DNA from: Prevotella sp. UBA2739
Lineage (GTDB): Bacteria > Bacteroidota > Bacteroidia > Bacteroidales > Bacteroidaceae
Assembly: GCA_002353525.1 (NCBI GenBank)
Contig: DEJV01000065.1
Location: forward strand, 1-30,090
DNA: 30,090 nucleotides
Direction: 5' to 3'
The notes under the pieces are model-generated. The model was given only the letters and a program-made list of their open reading frames with translations. It was not told the origin of the DNA and ran no database searches. Shown here in pieces: positions 1 through 7,003 of the stretch. How positions within the stretch are numbered: the first letter of the stretch is position 1; each line of letters opens with the position of its first letter. The translations under genes and the position numbers were made by a program.

Positions 1-389
1 TTGTAGTCATCGCCCTCAGAGCTAAGTGCCGTGCCCAACTGGGCATTCAGCAGCAGCTTGTCGCAGCTTTTCAACGGGTGATAGCGTACGTCGGCAAACA
101 AGGGCACATAGCCCTCGCGCTCGCGGTTGTAGCCCATGAACCCGGTTCCCAGACCCAGCGACAGGTTGTCCGTCACATAATATCCGGCTACGGCATGCAC
201 ACCAGCGGCGGTGTTGCTGTTGTCGTTTAAGTTGGTAAGGAATCCACCCGCAGGTTTGCTGGGCTTGAAGGTGTATCCCTCCATCAGTTCTATACCTGCC
301 CACCAACGGGCGTTTTCTTTCTTTTGCGCCTGACAGGTCACGGCGAACAAGGTCAGGAACGCAATGATAATCTGTAACTTTTTCATCAT
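1..389 (-). CDS. Outer-membrane beta-barrel protein, C-terminus beyond the window edge
   Basis: The gene reads leftward from ATG codons at 389 and 386 (MMKK or MKK start) and runs off the left edge, so only about 129 residues are visible. They open with a clear signal peptide ending near AxxCQAQ. Alternating beta-strand-like segments follow, with Gly-rich turns and aromatic residues (for example NLSLGLGTGF, then VPLFADVRYHPL), as in small 8-stranded outer-membrane proteins of the porin/opacity type in Bacteroidetes. It lies 74 nt downstream of another outer-membrane barrel gene on the same strand, and I see no TAnnTTTG element in that gap, so the two may be cotranscribed. The function beyond an outer-membrane location is unknown. 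The fold is inferred from pattern, not from a search. Confidence 0.75.
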   Translation of the reverse strand, partial: MMKKLQIIIAFLTLFAVTCQAQKKENARWWAGIELMEGYTFKPSKPAGGFLTNLNDNSNTAAGVHAVAGYYVTDNLSLGLGTGFMGYNREREGYVPLFADVRYHPLKSCDKLLLNAQLGTALSSEGDDY

Positions 390-463
390 ATAGTATTTTT
401 TGTGATATCCAACAATACACAGGCAGTACCAGCCGTACACTATTCTTTTCTGCTTAACCCCTA

Positions 464-1054
464 TCAGAACTTATACGCTATACTGAGATTAAATCCGCGA
501 TTGTAGTAATTGAGATCTCCATATTTGTCGTGCTGCAACTGCCTCAAGCCATGCTGATAACTCAGCTTTAGCTGTATATGCTTGTTGAACTCTAATCCAA
601 TGACAGCATCGGCACCTACGTCGAAGCGCTTGAAATAATAGTCACTAAACATTTTCCTACCAACGGCATCTTTGCCGCCCAGTCCGTAAGCCAGATAGGG
701 ACCAGCTTCGAGCAGCAGCTTAGTGTTCTTCCCTAAGTTGAACTTGTAGCCTGCGTGGATGGGCAACTCTAGATAGTTCAGCATGCCGCGGCCATCGCCC
801 CAATTGACGAATCCCTTTTGCTTGAAGCTCAGTCCTGCTGTAGTGTATAAGCCTGGTGCAAGCTTCGGCAGTTCCAACTCGCCGAAAACACCAACGTTGA
901 ATCCATAACGCGCCTTATGGCTCATTACGTTTCCCCGTGGAGTATTGTCGTTAACACCGGCATTAATGCCAAACGACAAATCTTGAGCACATACGCTCAC
1001 ATACGACAGGCATACAAACAGAGCTGTAGCCAACAATCTTTTACTCTTTCTCAT
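464..1054 (-). CDS. PorT-like outer-membrane beta-barrel protein
   Basis: This is a 196-residue secreted protein. The start is set at the ATG at 1054 because the next residues, MRKSKRLLATALFVCLSYV, form a classical signal peptide cleaved after VCAQ; a longer frame to 1096 would bury it. The mature part resembles the Bacteroidetes outer-membrane beta-barrel family (PorT / OMP_b-brl_2 type). It has an early FGINAG strand, a GLYTTAGLSFKQKG strand, a LELPIHAGYKF strand, and a final strand ending in aromatic Phe (SIAYKF), the usual signal for barrel assembly by BAM. It probably spans the outer membrane as a small barrel; no ligand can be named. A good promoter lies just upstream on the same strand at 1110-1141. 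Confidence 0.8.
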   Translation of the reverse strand: MRKSKRLLATALFVCLSYVSVCAQDLSFGINAGVNDNTPRGNVMSHKARYGFNVGVFGELELPKLAPGLYTTAGLSFKQKGFVNWGDGRGMLNYLELPIHAGYKFNLGKNTKLLLEAGPYLAYGLGGKDAVGRKMFSDYYFKRFDVGADAVIGLEFNKHIQLKLSYQHGLRQLQHDKYGDLNYYNRGFNLSIAYKF

Positions 1055-1109
1055 ACTTTCCTTTTTTAGATGAATAATTGATTCTATAGGTTCCAAAGAA
1101 ATCTGGGGG

Positions 1110-1141
1110 CAAAGCTACTACGAAATAGTCAATCCCCCAAA
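1110..1141 (-). promoter_or_regulatory. Bacteroidetes-type promoter for the PorT-like gene
   Basis: On the minus strand the -7 box TAGCTTTG (1117-1110) and the -33 box TTTG (1141-1138) are separated by 20 bp, matching the Bacteroidetes consensus TTTG/TAnnTTTG. Transcription would start near 1104, giving a leader of about 50 nt before the ATG at 1054. Confidence 0.6.
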
Positions 1142-1189
1142 TTCTTTAAGCCATCTTATTGATTTTAAAGCATAATTGAATAAAGAATG

Positions 1190-1387
1190 TTATTCTTTGT
1201 CAAATTGGGGTAGTGGAGTTTCCTGTTCCAAGAATCCTTGACCATCAGGGAGGTGTTTATCTAGACATTCCGTCTCAGGTTTCTCCATGTATTCCTCTAC
1301 CATTTCCTCAATAGTGCTGTTGTCAGTACATGAGGAAATGCACAGAATCAGTGTTGATATAACAACGATGGATGTTTTCTTTTTCAT
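1190..1387 (-). CDS. Small lipoprotein (65 aa), function unknown
   Basis: This is a short acidic protein with a lipoprotein signal. MKKKTSIVVISTLILCISSC gives a positive N-terminus, a hydrophobic core and a lipobox-like ISSC with Cys20 as the lipidated residue. The remaining 45 residues are rich in Glu, Asp and Pro with no recognisable domain. I chose the ATG at 1387 because it places the signal peptide at the very start; an in-frame ATG at 1411 (MNNEPIRK) is the alternative. A promoter match lies upstream at 1432-1463. The gene sits in an AT-rich patch that continues into the first half of the divergent TPR regulator, so the two may have arrived together. I do not recognise the family. Confidence 0.55.
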   Translation of the reverse strand: MKKKTSIVVISTLILCISSCTDNSTIEEMVEEYMEKPETECLDKHLPDGQGFLEQETPLPQFDKE

Positions 1388-1431
1388 TTTTCTTATTGGT
1401 TCATTGTTCATTTTGCGTGGAATTCCGAGAG

Positions 1432-1463
1432 CAAAATTAGGAAGCAAGATACTGTCAACCAAA
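1432..1463 (-). promoter_or_regulatory. Bacteroidetes-type promoter for the small lipoprotein
   Basis: On the minus strand the -7 box TAATTTTG (1439-1432) lies 20 bp from a -33 TTTG (1463-1460). The predicted start near 1426 leaves about 40 nt before the ATG at 1387. This supports the small gene being real. Confidence 0.55.
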
Positions 1464-1620
1464 TTTTTGAGAGGTTATTTTTTTGAGCTTGTTGCATTCA
1501 AAAAACACAGTTCCCATCTGATTTCCAATGAATTGCATTTTTTACAACAAGGTTTTGAGGGCTAAAATGCAACAGCATGCAACAACTTTTTTCTTTTGTT
1601 TTCATTTTTTGGAGGTTGTT

Positions 1621-1652
1621 TTTGCATTTCCCAAATTAAATTCTTATCTTTG
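1621..1652 (+). promoter_or_regulatory. Bacteroidetes-type promoter for the TPR-HTH lipoprotein
   Basis: TTTG at 1621-1624 and TATCTTTG at 1645-1652 are spaced 20 bp apart. The ATG at 1677 follows 24 nt after the -7 box, so the leader is short. This decides the start, because the frame is open further upstream but that part would lie in or before the promoter. The gap between the two divergent genes (1388-1676) holds this and the opposing promoter and no other gene I can support. Confidence 0.65.
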
Positions 1653-1676
1653 CATTGCTTAATTATTAATGAGAAA

Positions 1677-3320
1677 ATGGAAAAGTTATATAAGCTAACA
1701 CTCTATTTGTTAATGTTTATTTTAACGACAGGTTGCTCCACAAATGATAACAGAAAGCAATTAGCCGTTATTGAAAACATGCTTGGGCAACAAAAAAATG
1801 AAGAAGCAAACAAATTGCTAAACGATATTCACCCAGAAGCGTTGGAAGACGATTCTGAGTGCAAAGCATTGTATTGGCTCTTTAAAATGCAATCAGATGT
1901 AAGACTCGGCAACCCTATTCCTTCTGTTGATCCATTGCGTTTCTCTGTTGATTACTTCAAAAAAAGGAATGATTTAGACAGATTAGTATGGGCATATTAT
2001 TACATGGGATTTGTCCTAGATGATCTTGGAAAAAAGTCAGAGGCCGTTATCTTTTTAAAGAAAGGAGAGAATATTGCATTAAAGGATAAAAAGCACCATA
2101 AGAATATTTTACACCATATTTACCAATGTTTGACCTTTATGAATATGAATGCTAAAGAATACGAATTAGCAAAACGATATGGTTATCTTGCATTAAAATA
2201 TGGTCATTATATAAAAGACGTATGCAATGAGGCGACAGATTTGTCGAATATGTCTTCTATATATTCTGATATTGGCAACAAAGACTCTGCATATTATTAC
2301 ATTAACAGAATCATCCCTTTGTTAGATTCCGTTCCATCCTCAAAATATGCATTGTATTGTGGTAATATTGGAATCGAAGCTATGGGGAGGGATGACGAGA
2401 AAGCAAAGTATTATTTGCTGAAAAGCATAGAAAAGGAAAATGACCCATATTTTTGTAAGGCATTGGCTCAAATATACACAAAAGAAGGCAACAAAGAAAA
2501 AGCTAACGAAATGTGGCATAAAGCTTTGCAGACTACCAATCTCAGTCTGAAAGCCAATGTGGTGAAAGGCATGGCGAAAGCCAAAACCGAGGAGGGCGAC
2601 TATAAGGCAGCGCATGAGCTGGACCTGTGGGCGGCAGCACTGAAGGACAGTCTGCACCGACAGCAGAAAGAAGAGAACCTGAAAGGACAGCAGGAACTCT
2701 TTGACAAAGAAATAGCCAACGAACACTTGCGCGAGAAGCACAACAGGGCGGCTTGGGCAGTAGCCGCATTGCTGCTGACCGTGGCCTTTCTTGCCGTTTG
2801 GACTGTATGGAAAAAGCGGAAGAACCGCCAACTGGTGGAGGCTTTGGACGAGGAACTGACAGAGAGAGAAAAAGCCATGAAGCAACAAGCTGCCAAAATA
2901 GAACAGTTGCAACAAGAGAATGAGAAAAAGATTCAGGAACTGAACCGGCTGAGCCATGACATGAAAGACTTTGAGCAAAAACACGAGAAGCAACTGGCCG
3001 AGGGACAACAACTCTACGAGAGCATCACAGTGAACCGAGGCAACACACTGAAATGGGGAAAGAAAGACTTTGCAAACTTCGTGCTCTACTATAAACTGAA
3101 ACATCCAGAATTTGTGAACCATCTGGAGAACGAACGCAGCGAACTGACACCACGACAGAAAACATTCCTCATTCTCTACGACATGGGCATGACCGACGAG
3201 GACGTGATGCGCACCCTCGTGCTCACTGGTAGTTCCGTGCGATCAAACAAGTCGCGCTTGAAGTTTGACGAAATGATGGGAGTCGAGAAGGAAGAAGCGC
3301 CGGGCCAACAAGAAGAGTAA
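1677..3320 (+). CDS. Membrane-anchored TPR protein with C-terminal HTH (putative regulator)
   Basis: The 547-residue protein starts with a lipoprotein signal (lipobox LTTGC, Cys20). Residues 30-320 are helical repeats with TPR character (for example LGKKSEAVIFLKKG and EEGDYKAAHELDLWAA). A single transmembrane helix spans about 358-377, a Glu/Gln/Lys-rich coiled coil covers about 385-450, and the C-terminal part (about 488-530, LTPRQKTFLILYDMGMTDEDV) looks like a helix-turn-helix. The layout suggests a periplasmic sensor joined through the membrane to a cytoplasmic DNA-binding domain, a pattern common among Bacteroidetes TPR regulators. The targets are unknown. The base composition changes sharply inside the gene: about 28-37% GC in sampled lines before about 2520 and about 50-60% after. 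The gene is convergent with cls, with 18 nt between stop codons. Confidence 0.75.
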   Translation: MEKLYKLTLYLLMFILTTGCSTNDNRKQLAVIENMLGQQKNEEANKLLNDIHPEALEDDSECKALYWLFKMQSDVRLGNPIPSVDPLRFSVDYFKKRNDLDRLVWAYYYMGFVLDDLGKKSEAVIFLKKGENIALKDKKHHKNILHHIYQCLTFMNMNAKEYELAKRYGYLALKYGHYIKDVCNEATDLSNMSSIYSDIGNKDSAYYYINRIIPLLDSVPSSKYALYCGNIGIEAMGRDDEKAKYYLLKSIEKENDPYFCKALAQIYTKEGNKEKANEMWHKALQTTNLSLKANVVKGMAKAKTEEGDYKAAHELDLWAAALKDSLHRQQKEENLKGQQELFDKEIANEHLREKHNRAAWAVAALLLTVAFLAVWTVWKKRKNRQLVEALDEELTEREKAMKQQAAKIEQLQQENEKKIQELNRLSHDMKDFEQKHEKQLAEGQQLYESITVNRGNTLKWGKKDFANFVLYYKLKHPEFVNHLENERSELTPRQKTFLILYDMGMTDEDVMRTLVLTGSSVRSNKSRLKFDEMMGVEKEEAPGQQEE

Positions 3321-3338
3321 GAGAGGGGGCGCAAACAC

Positions 3339-4790
3339 CTATAGCAATGGGGCAACCATGCGCACGAGCGACTCCCACAGGCGGTGGACGAAGGGACGAC
3401 GATGCTCAAGGTTGGCCACATCGGAGAGCTGCACGCAACGGGCCATGTCGTCGACAAACACCTGCTTCATGCGCAACGCCATATCGCGGTCGTAGAAAAA
3501 GGCATTGGCCTCGAAATTGTTCTCAAACGAGCGGAAATCAACATTCGTAGAGCCACAGGTACACAACGTGTCGTCGCACACCAACAGCTTGGAATGGTTG
3601 AAGCAGGGCTGGTAGAGATAAACCTTCACTCCGGCCTCGACAGTCTCCATGACATACGAACGGCTGGCCCACTCTACCAGCTTGGCATCGGTGTGCAGGG
3701 GAATCATCAGTCGCACGTCGACACCGGCCAGAGCGGCCGTACGCATGGCGAAGAGCACGGGTTCGGTGGGAATGAAATAAGGAGACTCGATATACACATA
3801 GTCTTTGGCCCCCAACAGAATGCGCACATAGCCCTGCATGATGGAGGGCCACTGGGCGATGGGACTGCTGGTGACGATCTGAACGAGCGAGTTGTTGCCT
3901 ACCATGGGGAGCTGGCCGCCCGACTCTTCGCCCTCGTGGGCAGGATAGTACTTGCGATTGGAAATGAGCGTGCGGTCGACAAAATACCAATCCACGAGAA
4001 AAGCTTTCTGAATGCCATAGACGGCATTGCCACGGATGCGCAGATGGGTGTCGCGCCAGCCTTGCCCCTGTCTGCCTTTTATATATCGTGTGGCAATGTT
4101 CATGCCACCAATATACCCTACCCTTCCGTCGATGACACAGAGCTTGCGGTGGTTGCGGTAGTTCACCTTGCTGGTGAAGGCTGGGAACTTAACGGGCATG
4201 AAGGCATGCACCTCAATGCCGGCATCGCGCAGACGCTCGAAGAAACTGCCTTTGACATTCCAACAGCCTACATCGTCGTAGATGACGCGCACCTCTACAC
4301 CACGGTGGGCCTGGCTGATGAGGGCGTCGGCTATGAGATGGCCCAGAGCGTCGTCATCGAAGATATAGGTGTCGAGATGAATATGGTGACGGGCTTGGCT
4401 GATGTCGTGCAGCAGGGCACCGAAAAAGTCGTAACCGTTGGTGAAGATGTCGGTCTGGTTGTCCTTGAAAGGCAAGGCCCAGTTCTGAGTGGCAAAAAGC
4501 TGTACCAACGTCTTGTAGTTGTCGGGAACCACCAGGTCTTTCTGCTCGACAAACTCGAGCATGGAGCGCTTGGTGAGCTGGTCGAGGCTCTGCTGACTGA
4601 TGAGCCGCTCCTTGCGGGTGTTTTGCCCGAAAAAGAAATAGAGGATGATGCCCAGCAGGGGCAGGAAGGTGAGCACCAGCATCCAGGCCATGGTCTTGGC
4701 GGGCTGACGGTTGTCCATGAGCACCCGGACCATGGCACCTACGACGGCAAGGCCGTAGACAAGCAGGATGAGCCAGTGAACGTATATCAT
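3339..4790 (-). CDS. cls: Cardiolipin synthase (phospholipase D superfamily)
   Basis: The 483-residue membrane enzyme joins phosphatidylglycerol molecules into cardiolipin. Two N-terminal transmembrane helices (about 3-23 and 33-53) are followed by two PLD domains. The first has the HKD motif NHRKLCVIDG (His214, Lys216, Asp221) followed by GGMN; the second has FNHSKLLVCDD (His399, Lys401, Asp406) followed by GSTN. Both active-site halves are intact and the length is typical of bacterial Cls. The ATG at 4790 overlaps the dnaG stop codon in an ATGA arrangement, which suggests translational coupling and transcription from the dnaG promoter. A phosphatidylserine-synthase-type PLD is possible but less likely given the two leading helices. 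Confidence 0.92.
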   Translation of the reverse strand: MIYVHWLILLVYGLAVVGAMVRVLMDNRQPAKTMAWMLVLTFLPLLGIILYFFFGQNTRKERLISQQSLDQLTKRSMLEFVEQKDLVVPDNYKTLVQLFATQNWALPFKDNQTDIFTNGYDFFGALLHDISQARHHIHLDTYIFDDDALGHLIADALISQAHRGVEVRVIYDDVGCWNVKGSFFERLRDAGIEVHAFMPVKFPAFTSKVNYRNHRKLCVIDGRVGYIGGMNIATRYIKGRQGQGWRDTHLRIRGNAVYGIQKAFLVDWYFVDRTLISNRKYYPAHEGEESGGQLPMVGNNSLVQIVTSSPIAQWPSIMQGYVRILLGAKDYVYIESPYFIPTEPVLFAMRTAALAGVDVRLMIPLHTDAKLVEWASRSYVMETVEAGVKVYLYQPCFNHSKLLVCDDTLCTCGSTNVDFRSFENNFEANAFFYDRDMALRMKQVFVDDMARCVQLSDVANLEHRRPFVHRLWESLVRMVAPLL

Positions 4791-6778
4791 ACGACGATGT
4801 TGTTTCCTAGTTTTTTGGCCAGCGTATTGCGGATGTTCTGCATATCCTTGTATTGCTCCATCAGCGACAAGAGCTGCTGCGGATTGTTCATGGCCAGCGA
4901 GATGGACTGTTTCAGTTCGCGCAGACGGGCCTCGGCATAGTCGAGACGGAAGTCGAGCAACAGCCGCTGGGTCTGCTCGCGCAGGGTGTCAGTGTCGCGG
5001 CGCACCTGCTGACTCTTGCTCAGCTGGAAGTGGTCTACGCAGAGCGATGCCGCCAACTGGCTGACGGCCACGTCCTCATGATGGGTGAAATACTGTTCGG
5101 CATTGAAGTCTTGTTGCTCTTCGCACTGGCCGGCAGCTTCTTGCAGAATGCGGTTGTAGAGCTCGTTGCCCAGCGAGAGGTTGTCGTCGGCCAGCGAGTA
5201 ATAGATATACTGGGCCACGGTGAGCTGCTCGAGAACCTGTCCGTCTTCGACCTCTACATCCCTGAAGATGACCTCGCCTCCGTGGCGCACAATCATCTGC
5301 ACGAGCATGATCTCTACCTGTTTGGCCTGCTGTGCGGGCGTGGCGGGCCGCAAAGGGGTGGACGCCTCGGCAGCACTGCCTTCGGCATTGGCAGCGGCCG
5401 ACTGCACACCAGCCGTAGCCTGTGCCTGCTGCAGACTGCGGTTGGCCTCTTTGCGCAACTGTTCCTGGTCGGTACGAATGAACTTATTGAGTTGCAGGAT
5501 GAGGGTGGCCTCGTTGATGCCCAGACGGTGGGAGCAGTCGGTGATGTAGGTGTCGCGCACCACGGGGTCTTTAATCACCGAGATGCTTTTCACGATGGAG
5601 TTGATGGCCTCCGACCGTTTAATGGGGTCGGTGACGCCCTTGAGCAACAAGTCGCTCTTGAACTGGATGAAGTCGGTCTGGTGGTCGGCAATATACTGCC
5701 GGAAGTCGGAAGCCGTGTGCTTGCGTGCAAACGAGTCGGGGTCGTCGCCGTCGGGCAGGATGAGCACCTTGATGTTCATCCCCTCTGCCAACAGCATGTC
5801 GGTGCCGCGCAGGGCAGCATGGATGCCAGCCTCATCGCCGTCGTAGAGCAGCACGATGTTTTGGGTGAAACGGTGCAGCGTCTTGATTTGATGCACCGAG
5901 AGCGCCGTACCCGAGTTGGCCACCACATTCTCGATGCCGCACTGGTGCATGGCAATGACATCGGTATAGCCCTCCACCATATAGACGCAGTCGTCTTTGG
6001 CGATTTGCCGCTTGGCCTGATAGAGTCCGTAGAGCTGTTGCTCCTTATGATAGATGTCGGAATCGGGCGAGTTGACATATTTCTGCTGCACGCCCTTGGT
6101 GCGCGAGTCGAGCAGACGGCCGCCAAAAGCCACCACCTTGCCGCTCATGCTGAACCAGGGGAAGATGACCCTTCCGGCATAGCGGTCGACCAACGTGTTG
6201 TCGTTCTCACGCTTATAACAAAGACCGGTGCGCAACAGGTATTCTTCCTTATAGCCTGCCTTGAGGGCTGCGGTGGAAAGGGCTGTGCGCGACTGTGGGG
6301 CATAGCCCAGCTGGAACTTCTCGATGATGTCGTCGCGAATGCCACGGCTGCGGAAATACTGCATGCCGATGGCGCGCCCGTCGACGTCGTTCTTCAAGAT
6401 ATCCTGGAAATATTTCTTCGCCCACTCGTTCACGATGAACATCGACTCGCGGTCGCTCTCCTGCTGTTTCTCCTCGTTGGTCAGCTCGCGCTCTTGTATC
6501 TCGATATTGTATTTCTTTGCCAGCCAGCGCAGGGCCTCGGGATAGGTCATCTGCTCGTGCTCCATGATGAAGCCTACGGGCGTGCCGCCCTTGCCACAGG
6601 CAAAGCAATGGCAGATGTTCTTGGAGGGACTGACCATGAACGACGGCGTGGTGTCGTCGTGAAACGGGCACAGGCCTTTATAGTTAACTCCCGCCTTGCG
6701 CAAGCTAACAAACTCGCCCACCACATCCACAATGTTGGCGGTTTCGAGAATACGATCTACCGTGGCTCTGTCGATCAT
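4787..6778 (-). CDS. dnaG: DNA primase
   Basis: This 663-residue enzyme makes RNA primers for replication. It has an N-terminal CHC2 zinc finger (CPFH at 37-40 and CFACG at 58-62; ligands Cys37, His40, Cys58, Cys61), then the catalytic core with a TOPRIM domain (VEGYTD with Glu269; YDGDEAG with the DGD at 313-315). A less conserved C-terminal helical region, expected to bind the helicase, completes it. The start MIDRATVDRI at 6778 is set by homology and by a promoter (6788-6819) that lies only about 10 nt upstream; the frame remains open to 6847 but that extension overlaps the promoter. The mRNA leader would be nearly absent. A Gln/Ala-rich linker near residues 455-495 separates the core from the C-terminal domain. 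Confidence 0.96.
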   Translation of the reverse strand: MIDRATVDRILETANIVDVVGEFVSLRKAGVNYKGLCPFHDDTTPSFMVSPSKNICHCFACGKGGTPVGFIMEHEQMTYPEALRWLAKKYNIEIQERELTNEEKQQESDRESMFIVNEWAKKYFQDILKNDVDGRAIGMQYFRSRGIRDDIIEKFQLGYAPQSRTALSTAALKAGYKEEYLLRTGLCYKRENDNTLVDRYAGRVIFPWFSMSGKVVAFGGRLLDSRTKGVQQKYVNSPDSDIYHKEQQLYGLYQAKRQIAKDDCVYMVEGYTDVIAMHQCGIENVVANSGTALSVHQIKTLHRFTQNIVLLYDGDEAGIHAALRGTDMLLAEGMNIKVLILPDGDDPDSFARKHTASDFRQYIADHQTDFIQFKSDLLLKGVTDPIKRSEAINSIVKSISVIKDPVVRDTYITDCSHRLGINEATLILQLNKFIRTDQEQLRKEANRSLQQAQATAGVQSAAANAEGSAAEASTPLRPATPAQQAKQVEIMLVQMIVRHGGEVIFRDVEVEDGQVLEQLTVAQYIYYSLADDNLSLGNELYNRILQEAAGQCEEQQDFNAEQYFTHHEDVAVSQLAASLCVDHFQLSKSQQVRRDTDTLREQTQRLLLDFRLDYAEARLRELKQSISLAMNNPQQLLSLMEQYKDMQNIRNTLAKKLGNNIVV

Positions 6779-6787
6779 AAGTATCTG

Positions 6788-6819
6788 CAAAGATAATACA
6801 ATTCCGCAAGACAGCCAAA
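6788..6819 (-). promoter_or_regulatory. dnaG-cls promoter
   Basis: On the minus strand the -7 box TATCTTTG (6795-6788) and -33 TTTG (6819-6816) have a 20-bp spacer. Only 9 nt separate the -7 box from the dnaG ATG at 6778, so the transcript should begin only a few bases before the start codon. Confidence 0.65.
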
Positions 6820-6931
6820 GATTAAACCTATTTTTTGCCGAATTCAATTTTCTGACGAACCAGCCACATTTCTCACATGAGAATCTTTCTGCTGCAAAAC
6901 TTGCACATGTTGTTTTTTTTCTGAAAAAAAA

Positions 6932-6960
6932 TTTGTTTTGCGTTTTTTTTGTTATCTTTG
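6932..6960 (+). promoter_or_regulatory. Promoter of the DUF6377-like regulator
   Basis: TTTG at 6932-6935 and TATCTTTG at 6953-6960 are separated by 17 bp, in the accepted range. It is divergent from the dnaG promoter about 110 bp away. The ATG pair at 7004/7007 lies some 45 nt downstream. Confidence 0.6.
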
Positions 6961-7003
6961 CGCCATCAATAATGATTCATAGTGAGAAAACACTAAACAG
7001 ACC

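Noticed and set aside
22..420. A 132-codon minus-strand frame at the left edge
   Set aside because: It overlaps in another frame the beta-barrel gene that starts at 389 with a clear signal peptide.
1287..1565. A 92-codon plus-strand frame
   Set aside because: It covers the promoter and start of the small lipoprotein on the other strand and has no supporting signal of its own.
3384..4940. A 518-codon open frame antisense to cls
   Set aside because: The minus-strand cls has both intact HKD motifs; the opposite frame has no recognisable feature.
4853..6796. A 647-codon open frame on the plus strand, antisense to dnaG
   Set aside because: It lies fully opposite a certain dnaG gene. The translation is His/Val/Leu-rich with no domain, as expected from a mirrored GC-rich gene.
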